Below, in pieces: positions 21,103-33,489 of a stretch of DNA of 64,000 bases. The notes under the pieces were generated by a model. It was given only the letters and a program-made list of their open reading frames with translations, made no database searches and had not been told where the DNA came from. The stretch's first letter is position 1, and each line of letters opens with the position of its first letter. The stretch is from Evernia prunastri (lineage: Eukaryota; Ascomycota; Lecanoromycetes; Lecanorales; Parmeliaceae). The DNA is taken from positions 496,976-560,975 of the forward strand of contig NKYR01000002.1 in NCBI GenBank assembly GCA_003184365.1, in the 5' to 3' direction. The translations under genes and the position numbers were made by a program.

Positions 21103-23410
21103 TTAGTCAGCTTCTGCAATTTTGGTCAGCGAAAGAGGTCCAAGAAATTCCTACGTTCCTGGAATGCGTACCATGCCCAAACGTCTCCATCAATTTCTGC
21201 ATTTTACTATTCTGTTCATTGAGCGTCTTGGCCGTGGTTTTGAAGTCCGCAGTTGCCTTCTGGAACTTGAAGCTGTCAGCACTCCAACCTGCCTTCAGAC
21301 GCTCAATCTCCCTCTGTAATCCTAGAACATAATCCTCTGTCTCGCTGCTATTCCGTGACTGCGAGCTTTGCTTCAGGATGTTGTCTTTCTCTCTCTGATA
21401 CTGAGCTGTCAGAGTTTTCCGCTGTTCCTCCGAAGCTCTCTGAAGCATAGAGCGTTCTTCTTCCCATTTCCGGGTCATAGTTTCGCGTTCTTTATCCCAT
21501 CCCTCTCTGGCCTGTAGGTAGGTCCTGCGCTCTTCGTCGACCACTTTCTGCTTAGCTTCGAGTGTGTCCTCCAAGTCACGTCGAAGGTTCCCCTGCCTGT
21601 CCTCAAGTTCACGCCGCTGTCGGGCCCATCTATTTTCAAGGGTTTGAGTCTCTTCCTCATGTGCTCTTCTCTCTTCAGCCAGTCGCTTTGACAGCGTTGC
21701 GTCGGCAATGCGTGTATGTGCTTGAAGCTCGTCTTGCAAAGCTCTTTGATTAGTCCGCTGCTCTACGATCATTTTATCCTTATCGCGTTGGAAAGCCTCA
21801 TTCAGCGCCGCCTCGTATTCCTGGTACTTCTGGCCTGCTTCTTTCTGCTCAGCGCGTAAGGCTTCGTTCGCTACTTGCAATGCTTCATTGTGCTTGCCTC
21901 CTGCTGTCAACTTATGTTGGAGCTCTTTGCACCGCTTTTCTAGGCTGCGTGTTTCCAGCTTCAACCGAGTCATTTCGGTCGAATGTTTTTTACTCATTGA
22001 ATCTAGATCCCTTTCCATCTGCACGATGCGATTCTCCAGCTGCCGTGCTTCAGCTGCTTTTCGCGCTTCCTGGTCACGGATATGAACTTGGCTGGCTTCT
22101 AGTATGCCACAAGTCTCATGATGCAGGCTCATGAGAGCGTGGAGGTCTGGTATTGCGCATGATATGCGATGGAACAATGCCATCGTGCTGTCATCCGGTC
22201 CTCCCCTAACCGAGGTTGGACCCCTGTCCCATTGACCTTGGTACGTTGAGATGGGAGGATGAAGTGCTTCAGGCGGTATCATTGGCGGCGGATGATGGCC
22301 GCTCGGCGGTCCGTACTCAGAGTAGCGAGCGAGGGCCTGAGATGTAGGGGCATGTTGTACAGGCGGCGGGCCGATGGCTTGATGTGGAGGAAGATACGCG
22401 ACTTGTGGAGGATAATAGAACTGTTCTCCAGATGGTCCGACACCGTATGGCATTGGTGCTGACGCTGGAGTTCTGACTCTGGGTTCTTGTTTCGAGTCTT
22501 CCGACTTCAGGGGAGGGGGTTTCTGCTGGTGCTGGTGCTGGTGCTGGTGCTGGTACTGGTGGTGGTCTCGGCCAGAAGGTGCTGGCTGCGAAGATGTCAC
22601 TGACAACGCCATTCTGACAGACTCGGGGGATGATTTGCGAACCAATGTTGGTGTATCTGAGCTTGAGAGGAGGGTCGAATTTTTGGAAGGATTGGCGTTC
22701 GCGTCGACGGGCTTCACATCAACAGGCTTCGCATCAACAGGCTTCGCATCAACAGGCTTCGCATCAACAGGCTTCGCATCAACAGGCTTCGCGTCGGCGG
22801 GCTCCTTGGATTTCTCGGCTCTTGGGGTTGGCTGAGAAGACACGGGGTCTGAAAGGTCAATAACGGACTCGCAGTAGGGCGCCAAATAAGGCTGTATTGA
22901 GGCAGGGAGGGGATGCTGCACTGTTGGCGACACTAGGGTACCAGAATTCGACATGTTCGAGACCGTTCTGTTCATTGGAGAAGTCGCAGATGATGGAGAG
23001 TCCGGGCCTGATTCCGGCAACTCTGGCAGCTGATCCAAGTTTACATTCTGTTGGCTGGAGTCAGATGTCTGCGTGGACCAGTCTGATGGCACAGGTGTTC
23101 GACTACTTGAAGCTGAAGGGTCTCGATGTTTCCTGCTGCTACTGCTTGAGATGATGCTTCGGTTATCTTTTGTGTCTAGCGCCTGATCTAGGTTCGCATG
23201 CGAAGGCGTATATTCAGATGGCTGCGTAGAGGAATCTGACGGTACAGGTGTGCGACTGCTGGAAGCTGATGAATCTCGATGCCTCCTACTGCTGGTGCTT
23301 GAGATAAGACTTCTGTTGTCTTTATCCTTATCCCTGTCCTTATCCTTGTTCGTTCTGCGAACACGCATAGCCCGGCCATGAGCATCATATTCTATGCCTG
23401 CAGTTGGCAT
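21103..23410 (-). CDS. Coiled-coil protein with KPVDA repeats, function unknown
   Basis: Two exons: 23410-21172 and 21113-21103, giving 749 residues. The 58-bp intron (GTACGC, GCTGACC branch, TTGCAG) replaces an unlikely read-through tail, so the protein ends METFGHEAD. The N-terminal ~410 residues are low-complexity: Ser/Arg/Lys/Asp-rich start with KDKDRDKDKD, an ~35-residue serine-rich segment occurring twice (SSxRKHRDxSASSSRTPVPSD), five to six KPVDA pentapeptides (DNA 22703-22801), an HQHQHQHQ run and Pro-rich sequence. Residues about 420-740 are a long charged helix rich in Glu, Arg, Lys and Gln, with regular hydrophobic spacing, predicted as coiled coil. Composition suggests a scaffold or cytoskeleton-associated protein, but I do not recognise an orthologue with known function. 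Confidence 0.8.
22703..22801 (-). repeat. 15-bp in-frame tandem repeat encoding KPVDA
   Basis: A 15-base unit (GCATCAACAGGCTTC on the + strand) is repeated nearly perfectly five to six times, with edge copies diverged (GCGTCGACGGGCTTC). Because the unit is a multiple of three, it expands the protein by pentapeptides without a frameshift. Copy number probably varies between strains. Confidence 0.85.
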
Positions 23411-25007
23411 GACTCAACAACGCCCTGCCTTGGAGTCAACATTGAACCTCAACATCAGAACAGTTCAGCTGGCTCACTGCTGGCTAGCGCTATGGATTTC
23501 TCTCGGGTACAAAGTGGTAAAATGATATATCGAATTCCCGAGCAAAAGCTGACGAATGATTCGGAAGGATAGATTCTCAGTCAGTCATTGATTGCGAGAC
23601 AGGGCAAGCCAAAAGCGTTGCGCCGATATGGAGGTGGTACGATTGTGGCGGGAAAGAGGGACAAGCAGGCGAGGGAGGGGAAAGGTTTCAGTAAGAGCTT
23701 GTCCGGGTGCAAGGCAGGAGCAGAGAGGTATGGAATGCTTTGGGTGATGAGAGCCATTTGGAAGAGGGTGAAATGAGCCTCTGACAGGGAGTGACCAAGA
23801 GGCGACACGTAGTTGTTGTTGTTAATATTATTATTAAGGTAAGCAGATGGTGTTGTAGACATTATTGAACAAATAGCAGGAGGGAGAAATCGCAAGTAGT
23901 CGGGTCGCGCAAGGAGATTAGAGGTAGGGAAGGAAAAAGAATGAATGGAGGTCGCTAGGTACTGGTACTGTACGTACTGCACGAGTACAGCGGCAATTTA
24001 CTATTGCAATTGTATGACTTGATTACCCAAAATCATCTGTTGCAGGTTGCATGGCAGTAGGAGTCCAATGATGGATCTTGCAATAATAGAAAGCATATCG
24101 CCTAAGGTGAAGTTAGCTCAGAATTGGAATGGTGCAATGATAGAATCCTGGAGTCACATGTGGCTTTGGCTCCAATGGATGGTAAAGAGTACATGGAGTG
24201 TGACTGTAGCTTATGTCGATGGGTACTAGGACCTAAGCAGCTAAGGTAGGTAAGGTATGGATTACTCCACCAGTCAATTGAATATTTGGCGAGGGTTGGG
24301 CAGCAATACTTCACTTTCTCCACACCAATCAATTATGTAATACCTTAATACTTTACTCCGTACCCCATCCTCCCCATCCACCAGTCACCACCATTCTTCA
24401 GCCTCCTTGGATCTCTTGAAAGGAAGTACTCGACCACATTTCATATTCTCGAGCAAATCACAACCATGCAATCAAAGCTCGTGACGCATCATCGCATGAG
24501 TGAGCCTTCTAAGACTTCCTTTTCCATTTCACCCGTGCTCATGTGCTCATTAGAAGCCAAAAAAAGAAACCAAGACATGTCCGAGCGTACAGGAAAGTGG
24601 AAAGATAGGATCTATTTCGGATGATTTGGAGAGCCTGGTGGCTTGCTTGGGCAGTCATGAAGGTGTAGAAGGTGACTAGGTATGTATGGAGAAAGTCAGA
24701 AAGTCAGAAAGAAGAAAGAAGAAAGAAGAAAGAGAGCTTCGGGCAACTTGCCAGAGCGGCATCGGCCCACTAGCGCCCTTGCTTTTTGCATGCACAATTG
24801 ACCTTAGTTACCTGAGCACTGCAGATGCTCTTTTGCTGCAATCCTCAATCTTCCTACATGGATTATTCATCTCATCTACATGCTGCTCATAGTGATCATG
24901 GTTTGACACGACACCTTACCGAGTACAGACAGGCAAATGATGTGTATAACAGCATCCCGGTTATCATCTACTCATATTGTACAACAGAGCCATCCTACCC
25001 AATCTGC
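23411..25007. other. Intergenic region with one doubtful small frame
   Basis: Contains the promoter side of the coiled-coil gene and the 3' flank of STT3. A GAAAGAA-rich purine tract lies at 24700-24732. A doubtful 93-residue frame on the minus strand (23862-23581) is listed separately. Nothing else is recognisable. Confidence 0.5.
23581..23862 (-). CDS. Doubtful small orphan reading frame
   Basis: A 93-residue frame beginning MSTTPSAYLNNN, with an Asn-rich N-terminus and a hydrophobic middle. I do not recognise it. It is close to the start of the coiled-coil gene and could lie within that gene's promoter. No splice signals or family motif support it, so it may be chance. Confidence 0.2.
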   Translation of the reverse strand: MSTTPSAYLNNNINNNNYVSPLGHSLSEAHFTLFQMALITQSIPYLSAPALHPDKLLLKPFPSLACLSLFPATIVPPPYRRNAFGLPCLAIND

Positions 25008-27675
25008 TCACTCAACTCGCAACACCCTAGCCCCTCGACGTTTTGCCGTCTTCTTTTTCTTGTTGCCTTTGTCGAAAGCAACCGCGCTGGCATGATCCCG
25101 ACCCACATTGTCAAGATCCTTGACCTTGTAGATCCTGATGATCCAGTTCTCACTCGTAAATGCCTCCTCCAAAGTACTCAGCTGAGGGCCTTCAGCTGGG
25201 AGCTTCGACCCTCGCACCCGGTCTTGCGCCTGCCCGGCCGGGAACAGAGCGTTGTAGTTGTAGTATGACATCTTGTACCTACGTCTTGTCAGCAACTCCT
25301 TCGGCAACAATCATTCACTCCAGGCCTACATCAAGCTGTTCCTCATGGTTGGGGTAGCCTCGTCATCAACTCGATATTCGCCTCGTGCTGTGAAGTAGTT
25401 ACGCTCGTTGATCTCATCCGGCCAGATACCTTCGGAGATGCGAACCATCCATAGGAACTTGTTAATATCGTCACCCGAGTACCCCAAGAGACCCCCAAAG
25501 ACGACCAGTACATAATCAACGTCGTGCTGTCGGAGAATCGGGTAGCTGACCTCCTCCCTTGAACTCATCGCCTTCCCTACAGTCGCGATGTGTGTATTGT
25601 TCCACGTGTTGTTATCAACCAGTGTGGGCCGGTCTGCCATACCACCAATCTGATAGCCGTAATCCCACCAGGACATGATCTTGGCCTTGTCCGGAGTGTT
25701 CTGTCGAAGCCAGTAATAGGCTTCACGATAATCATCAATGATGTGCTGACTTCCATCAGGGAGTTTGCTGGCAAGCACAACAGACGGAGAAGAGTAAGCG
25801 TTCGAGGTAACCCAGGTGCAGTGAAGCACGAATAACAAGAGGTATGTTGTCACTGCTCCAACGACGGAAGCTTTGGAGATATACGAGTAGATGCCAAAGA
25901 CGGGATTCCGTGTCGATCTCAACGAATCTTTTATCATATCCGTGGCACTTTTGATGCTATCTCTTGTAGCCTGACTGTTGGATTGCGTCTCTTTTGGTAT
26001 TGGGTTCTCGGCCACAAGGTAGGTGTCCAGGATACTTGAGATTGCCAGTGCAGCCGCAATGCAAACGACCGGCGTCAGAGTCAGCATCAGACGAACCATG
26101 ACGCCAGCAAAATAGCTGGCCAAGACTGCGTATATGACAACAAAAACGTGCTCATCCTTCAGCTGCTGGAAGCACATGTAGACTCCAGCGGGAAAGAGCC
26201 AAATCATCAAATTCAGGTCGAAGAAAAATGCAGGCCACGCAGTTGGCTGATGCTCAGAAACCGAGGCAATGATGGGAATGTGGATCTTTGCGTAACCGGT
26301 ATCCCAAAGTGAATAGAAGCGACCGCTCCACGGAGCAATGACGCCCGAGACTGTCAGTAGAACCAAAACACCCATAGATACTACGAAGACCACAAAGATT
26401 AAGCCTCGAAGTAAGGTCTGAAACTGTTTGTTGGGAACTTGCTGCCGAACAAACTCGACAAAAGCCACCAGTTGCAGAAGGCCGAAGACACCTGAAACAG
26501 TCAGCCCTTTGCCACAGTCTTCATCCCTGGGCACACGCTTACCTAAGGCAGACATATGGTCGCTGCTTCTAATGGGTAGAAACCCGACAAACGGAACCTG
26601 CATGCTGGCCAAGGTGCCGAGGGCGAACCATGTGCTGTAGCTTACGTAAAGTCTGGGGCTGTATCTTCCCATGCATATGAGCACAAAGGCATGAAGTGGC
26701 AACAAATTGGTAATGAAGACGTAGCCACCCCATGCCGAGACCATATATCCATAGAATAGAGCGGTCAGCGCTCCCCACATGGCCGAACCATTTTTGACGG
26801 ACTTGATCCATAAAAAGAAGGTGAACACGAGCAAAAAGATGGCAATGGCCTCATTGTCATAACTTCCAGCGACGGACCTAGAGATGTATCCAGGTGTGAT
26901 GCCCATGAAGACAGCTGCAAGCAGACCAGCAGACGGAGAGGTCGTCATTTCCGACGTGATCAGGTATGATGCAAATGCGGTAAGGCCAGAGAACCCAGGG
27001 GCTAGGAGAACGCAGATGTTTCGGATATCGACAGGCATTGACAGGAGCCGGAGGATGTGGTAGATGATACCGCTGGTGACCATGAGCCCAGGATATAACG
27101 TGCCGCCAGTGACACGTCCCAAGGGATGCCATGTTCCTGAAGAGATTAAGAGTGTTAGCCATTGCTTCTCGAGAGATTCGGTCCGGCTCTTCGGCCAGCT
27201 TGCAAGGTCCGCAAACACGCCCCGTAGGTCACCAGGCTACGCCAGGAAGTGGAAGCCTCACGATCATCGAACCAGTCCCAGAAGCTGTAGAACCCATTTT
27301 GTACAAGATATTTTGTCGCTCGAAAGTTGAACCAAGGATCGACTGCCTTCAATCAGCTCTTGTATGCCCGAACATCATCTGGATATCTCGCCAGCTTTCT
27401 AGGCTCTTTGGGGGTGACGAACATTCGTGGATGATGCTTTCAAACCCTGTACAGCACAAATATCAGCTGAGGCGCTCTAGAGATGAAAGTTGACCGCGTC
27501 CAAGCTGTCGGGGTACTCTCTAAAGATCAGAGGATGAAGACTTACGTATCACGCTGAACAAACGACTTGCAACTGCAGCGGCAGCAATTGTGCACAGAAT
27601 GATCAATCGGAGAAGACCCCTCGTATTCCGACCCGTGTCACCCTTCAAGAAAGGTTCTAAGACTTCCACGGCCAT
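25008..27675 (-). CDS. STT3: Oligosaccharyltransferase catalytic subunit STT3
   Basis: Six exons: 27675-27546, 27446-27423, 27342-27262, 27136-26543, 26491-25330 and 25278-25008, giving 753 residues, a normal length for the family. Introns are 51-125 bp and every joint restores conserved STT3 sequence, for example SVIRFESIIHEFDPWFN across two introns with a 24-base exon. Visible motifs: HEFDPWFNFR near residue 50 (first acidic metal-binding motif), SYDNEA, SVSEHQPTAW in the fifth external loop, WWDYG near residue 550 (acceptor Ser/Thr recognition), and DNNTWNNTHIA (DK-type motif). About a dozen hydrophobic helices occupy the N-terminal two thirds; the C-terminal domain is luminal, and the protein ends in a Lys-rich tail. 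It transfers the lipid-linked glycan to Asn in N-x-S/T sequons in the ER membrane as part of the OST complex. The gene appears intact. Confidence 0.97.
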
Positions 27676-29348
27676 GTCTGATAGGGCAAGCCGATGTTTA
27701 CGATAGCACCATGGAGTCCTAAAGTATTCAAAGAACAGATCATGCTCTGCGGCTCAAAATTTAAGGTTGCTCCTAGCACCCCGGCGGCCGGACCCCGTAA
27801 AGAACCCAGTTGCGAGATTATCTCTCCCCCTCGTCCCCTATATCTGCCGTCTGTTAAACTTATTATGGGCTGATGTTGCTTCAAGACACCTACTGATGAG
27901 TCTCTGACACGCCCACATTGTTCGTTCGCATTTACCATATCTACGCGTTGACAAGGACGAAACATGAATTGGAAATATATCTGTAGGAGTCAGGACCATC
28001 ATGCCACATCCAACCAGCGTACCCTACCGGCGCCCACAGACTGGCATGTCCTGAGCGCTTCGAGGCAACTCCGACACGACACAGCTGAGCGTGTAAGTGC
28101 GCAAACTTCTGCAGTCTTTACAGAATCCGAGCCCTGTGTTCATGACATGGTTGCCCCCTGGGACTTGCATAAGGTACTCTGAATATGCTCTATCCCGCAA
28201 TTTCATCATCTTCCAGCCAGAGTATGAGGCTTGCAGTCCGAGCGACTATGGATCTACCTATCTTGCTAAATGTACAGACGGTAAAAAGATGAAGAGGTTC
28301 AGGCAACTTTACCATAGGTCGCTAGGTCCCTCGGTCCTTACTTCGTAGTTCCAGTGCACAAAGAGTTTAGGTAGAGCCCGCTAATATTCCGTGCAAATTA
28401 GCTTTCCTCATCACCCAATAGCTTTTTAGTGATGCTGCAACCCAAGCAGCCCCGAAGATCAATTGATAGAGAAGGCAGTTTCCGCACCGCCTTGCCCGTC
28501 GGGTTGCTGACGAGTATAAGAGAGGTCAAGTTCCCTCCGTAAAAATCGAACCGCATTTGAAGCGATTAAAGGAAGCGTATGATGGTGTAGAGACTAGAGA
28601 CGCCCTCAAAAGGGGGCAGCTTCTATCTAATATTTTAATCAATTGGTTGGAGGTCACTTCACCAGCAAGGCGACCAACTGGAGAGAGAAGTAAGAGCTAA
28701 CGCTGGTGCGCTGCAAGTGCCAAAGTGGTGGGATGAGTCGCATGACTTGAATTTGATCAAGCTTCGTATGCAGCTAGATAAGCAGCGTTCCTTCCTGAAC
28801 GACCTACCTACTGGTTAGCGATTGCAGCCTCACCAAAACCGTCGGTTATGTACGTGTCACTGCAGCTTTCTGCCCTCGTCACCGAAGGACTTCAGCCTTG
28901 CCCAAACTGCTTGGCTAGCCTGTAACGACGCCCGGCCTCTATGCGGCCTTTTCCTAACTGGCCGCCTCACTGTCTCCCTCTCTTCTGTCCACGCACGACC
29001 CGCAGCAGGCTGTGCCAAGTTTCGATGGCCTCTTCCTCTTCGGTCAGTATGGTTCACAAGAACGGTTGTAGTTGCAACTTGGGTTCCTATCCTACGAAAC
29101 GCTCAAATGCGAACTCTTATCCGCCTCGAAACCTCAGCTTTCTCTCGCCTTGACCTTCTATTCTGTAACCATACTATCACGACTTGTTCCTGTCACTCAG
29201 CCATTCATGTACGCTTCCATCTAGCAAATGGTGTCCTGGGAAGTGCATTTTGCTGACGTTCAACGTTGCTCAACGAGAAAAGCGGTCGACGAGAGCATCA
29301 CTTTGGCTCAGTCCTACCTCCTTGCGACGTCCGCCTTTTGCTCCAATC
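27676..29348. other. Divergent intergenic region
   Basis: STT3 (minus) and the finger gene at 29.3 kb (plus) diverge from this 1.7-kb region, so it should hold both promoters. The frames present lack conserved features or usable splice joints. I see no RNA gene or repeat. Confidence 0.5.
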
Positions 29349-31697
29349 ATGACAAACCCCAAGCTCATGTCCTACCTTGAGGAAATGAGGAGAGAGTTCT
29401 GGCAGGAACGTCAGCACCTTCTAGAAGACGAGATCAAGTCTCAATGGGTAGCCACTACAGCTCCATACTCCGACATTCTCCAGAATACCGAAGCACCTAC
29501 ACAAACACTGGAGCTCACCTCGACCCAGGGACAGCAGTTGGCACGCCATTCCAGTTCCAAATCCTGGACGGCAGCGAGAAGACATCCCTCCGTGCGTAGC
29601 CCTCTACACCTGCCCCGTCCCTTCTTGGGGGAGCTGACGCTTGTATAGGGTATCGTCACTCCTCTCGAATCTGGACAATGGCCCCACAATGCTCCTTCGT
29701 CCGAGGCGATGTCAAGAAAACGGGCCAGGACTACACAGGGTGGACCCGACATCACCACCAAGAACGTAATGAGTACTTCACCACTCGACAGCAAACCCTG
29801 GCAGCTAGACAGTAGCCCACCATACTGTGGATACAGCAACACTTCCACATCTGGCCCCAGCTTCAAGGCCCGACGAACATCTGTGGGACGCATGCCTACA
29901 AAGATAGCCGAGAACTCTCCCAACATCAGAGTGTATGAGCCTGCAGATTACGTTCAGCAATCCAGGGCTTTCCCACCGTCTAGCTTTTCTCCCAGCGCAC
30001 AACCTGAAAGCGGTTTCAACAATCAGTGCATTCCTTCGTCATCTCTTGAATCGCCGTTGCCTTTTCCAGTATCTCCAACGACGACAGTCTCGGAGGGTTT
30101 CACCGACACCACCCCACCAACAAGCACCGCGATGAGTCGACAGGATAGTCTCGCTACCTCATTCTGCGGAACTTTTGGCATGATGAGAGCTGGCTCCGGA
30201 TTTTCCGAGATCGACTCAGATCAACACATGTTCCGGCAAGACTCGTACCACGGCCCCCGCTCCAATTCGTTCTCTCCTGACGGACAAGGAGTCGGCACAG
30301 CTTTTGACTCGTCACTCTATTTTGCTCACGCTGAGGGAACGGCGATAGAAAACCCATTAGCTTCAATGCCTGCTGTGGAAAAATCGCAATTGTCTACGAC
30401 CTTAGAGATTGACATGGAAATGAAAAGAGACATTTCGTCCTCTTCTATTCCTACAGAGGGGCAATTACAACTGCCTTCCACACTGGAACTTCACACGGAG
30501 ATGGTAAGGGATGCATCATCCAATTCAAACATCTCATCGAGTTCTCGAATTTCTCGCCGGAGCCAAGAACAGATAGTTCAGGCGGCGCGCCCAATCGCGC
30601 CGAAAGACGTAGCGGAGAACTCAATGCCAAAGCAACCGTCGTCGTCCCCAGCCAGTAGCCAAGAAATGCTTCGTCAACGGTCAGCACCCGAGCCAAAGAT
30701 GATGATACCAAAATTACAATACAGTCGACAAAGCAAAGAGAAGCTCAAATGCGCAATGTGCAAGAAGAACCCCGATGGTTATCGAGGGGCACATGAACTG
30801 CACCGCCATATAGCGCTTGACCACCACTCTTCTCGCGTGGCTTGGGTATGCGTAGACATTTCCGCAGACGGGTTCCTTTCTGGTTGTGCAGCTTGTGAGT
30901 CGAAAAAGCCATATGGGCAAGACTACAACGCTGCTGCGCATCTTCGTCGGTTTCATTTCCACCCAAAATCCGAGGTCCGCCGGACCAATGTGGATCCCGA
31001 GGAAAGGCGAGGGGGCAAAGGCGGAGGAAAAGATCCCCCAATGAGCGAGTGTAGGCGATGGATGGAAAAGATCCAAGTGCCTGGGAAGGATTACATGGCG
31101 CTGGCGGATAGCTCCCTCAATCATGCTGGCGATGATGCCACTGAGGATGATGAAGCGACCAAGAGCGAGCAGGTAGAGCAAGAGGAGATGGTGGAAGACA
31201 TCGTTTCGCATGGGAGAGTTCCGGAACATGACGAAACCTTCCATCCACTCGTCGAAGAAGAGAGCTCTGCCTCCCGTCTTGACGGCGCAAATGATCTTGA
31301 GTTAGGCGCAACCAATGATCGGAGGTTCATCGACATTCCTCCCGGTCCATCAGGCCTCCAATCAGCTTTTGGGACGCCTTTTGAGACATATCACATCAAC
31401 AACACAGCAAGCTACGACCCGACTTACTCCCACCCGACCTTATCCTCGTCCGCCCCAGCTGCACCTTCGTTTCTGAGCAGCAACTTAGCGGACCCTTTCC
31501 AGACTCACGGCAATTTCGCCTGCAGCAACCCCGACCCATTTCAGATGACTTCAACCATGAGTACCACCAACGCTGCTCATACTTTGGAAGATTTCAGTAA
31601 CTTCCAGTCCTCATACATCTTGGGTAATGTCTCGTACGAAATGCCTTCGCCGAACAATCCAGCCTATGGATTGCTCGACTCCCCCCCGTTCCGCTGA
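29349..31697 (+). CDS. Cys/His-finger protein of the DUF7896-like fungal family
   Basis: Two exons: 29349-29591 and 29649-31697, giving 763 residues. The 57-bp intron has GTGCGT, a GCTGACG branch and a TATAG acceptor, and joins the start MTNPKLMSYLEEM to a long second exon. Residues 80-440 are Ser/Pro/Gln-rich and probably disordered, with an SRKRAR basic stretch near residue 105. Residues about 448-560 form the folded part: LKCAMCKKNPDGYRGAHELHRHIALDHH, then FLSGCAACESKKPYG, YNAAAHLRRFHFHPK, and a final PPMSECRRWMEKIQV segment. This order matches a fungal domain that I know as DUF7896; the accession is from memory. An acidic segment and a Ser/Pro/Phe-rich tail follow. DNA binding and regulation are plausible from the finger-like pattern but unproven. 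Confidence 0.85.
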
Positions 31698-32742
31698 GTT
31701 TGGTTCGTCTTCTTTCAGTGACTTGTTATGCCTTTTCCCTGCTACGCATTCCCATCTCACACCTCCCATACTTGTTTACATTACTCTTGCGCGAAAGCTG
31801 GTGGCTTTGTTGAGAGGACTAAGTGGCTGGTTGGCAGCTTCATCTACACCCATGGTCGTGGGGTCTTTGGGTCTATCAATTGCTCTTTCTTTGGACACTC
31901 ATCATGGTCTGCACTGCAACTCATGATGGGACGTCTGGCGTTCATCGGGTCAAGCTTGCGTGTGCTTTGTCACGGAAGTCTGGACGAGTAGTTTTTGGGT
32001 ACTAGTATTCTGAGTACAACATGTTCCTAGCTAGATGTATAAGAAAGTCAAGACTTATACATCTTCACACGGACAACTGTAAGCCTTGATTTAAAAACCA
32101 CCATTCACAAGTTCACAGCCTCAAGACGGAAGAGGCAACCTTCATCTACAGATGTTTTTCCAAGACTGTGTGGCTCCCTCCCTTTTAATAAGTTGTGGCT
32201 TAGCCTTCGCCTAGAAATGCTATAGTAGAATTAGTGTCTCTATTCTAATACGATTGCATTCTAGAATCTTGATTTTGATGGGTTTAATTTTTGATGCCTT
32301 ACCTTTCACCTTAGGTAGCTACGTACCCACTTACCTTACCTTACCCTTCATCTTTTAGCTCCTTGGGTTCCAGTCGGTCAATCGAAGCACGCTGAGAGAC
32401 AACGGAGAAATATCGGTCCGACCGGAGTTGCCACATTTTCTGCTCCGCCTCGCAACCTTCAACTTTATACTTTGCCCAAGCACAGCACACCTTCATCAAT
32501 CATTACGAGTACAACCTCCCTACCTCATCTACACATATATCAAAAGGTGAGCGCCTCTTTCTTGACTGTAAATTTGAACACATACACTCCTTGAAAAGGT
32601 CAGTTCTCATCTATCATTCCCAGCCTCAAGTTTGCCGGTTGCGGCGGCCATTGTTGTGAGTTGGAAGTGCACTCAGCTGACATCTAGCTATCCAAGTCAC
32701 CACACCTCCCACGTCCTTCGCACCACCTTACAAACTTTCGAA
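31698..32742. other. Intergenic region
   Basis: Three-prime flank of the finger gene and promoter/leader of the CYSTM gene. The last 300 bases are CT-rich, as often seen upstream of highly expressed fungal genes. No gene is supported. Confidence 0.5.
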
Positions 32743-33489
32743 ATGGCGAGTCAAGGTTACTACAACCAGGGCCCTCAATATCCCCAGCAAAGGTGCGTTG
32801 ATTCCCTCTGCTCGCGGTTCGCTGCAAGTATCAGGATTGGGCGGCTACGTGGAACTTGCGCCCACGAAGACGAGCCCACGGAATGCATTGAAGAAACACT
32901 GAGATTGACTCGTTGTCGCTTCTAGCTACGGCGGCGGATACCCTCCTCAGCAAGGCTATCCTCCTCAGCAATATGGTGGATACAACCAAGGCCCTCCGGT
33001 AGGTGCTCCAGTACTCCTTGATCTCTCGGACATCGCCTGCGCAGACTTGGCGCCAAGCATACGAATACCAGCCCGCGCATTTGGCGTGGACCAGTTAGGA
33101 ATACAATGCTAGTAGCATGGAATTGAAAGCAGATGGAAGGCTTACATGATGGAATCGGTTAGATGCAATATCAGCAAGGCCCTCCCCAGCAGGTTGTTGT
33201 GAAACAAAAGAGCGACCGTGGATGCTTGACAGCTTGGTGAGTCTACCTGGCACCACAACGCCGCTCTGTCCCTTCCTCTCCACCGTTCTTGTCCATTGCC
33301 ATGTTCCCCGATGAGATCATTTTTGCAGCTTCTTCTTGCAGCAGCCGCCGCGCCTTTTGCAGCGATTCATGAACTAGCGCTGACATCATATTCTCCAACA
33401 GTCTCGCAACCCTCTGCTGTTGTTTCGTTGCTGAGGAAGGATGCGAATGCTGCGCCGACTGTTGCGAGTGCTGCGCCGATTGCTGCTAA
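32743..33489 (+). CDS. CYSTM-type cysteine-rich tail-anchored small protein
   Basis: Four exons: 32743-32792, 32926-32998, 33163-33236 and 33402-33489, giving 94 residues. Introns are 133, 164 and 165 bp and all joints keep frame. No single open frame covers it, so ORF-based annotation would miss it. The N-terminal half is Gly/Tyr/Pro/Gln-rich with repeated GYPPQQ units. It is followed by KQKSDRGCLTACLATLCCC and a C-terminal tail containing paired Cys (CECCADCCECCADCC). This is the pattern of the cysteine-rich transmembrane module (CYSTM) family: a short hydrophobic Cys-rich helix at the C-terminus after a Gly/Pro/Gln/Tyr-rich N-terminus. Family knowledge: membrane-associated, linked to stress tolerance, metal or redox responses, sometimes palmitoylated. 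The specific role here is unknown. Confidence 0.88.

Noticed and set aside
28822..29256. 144-residue plus-strand frame upstream of the DUF7896-like gene
   Set aside because: No family motif, no splice joint; it lies in the expected promoter/leader.
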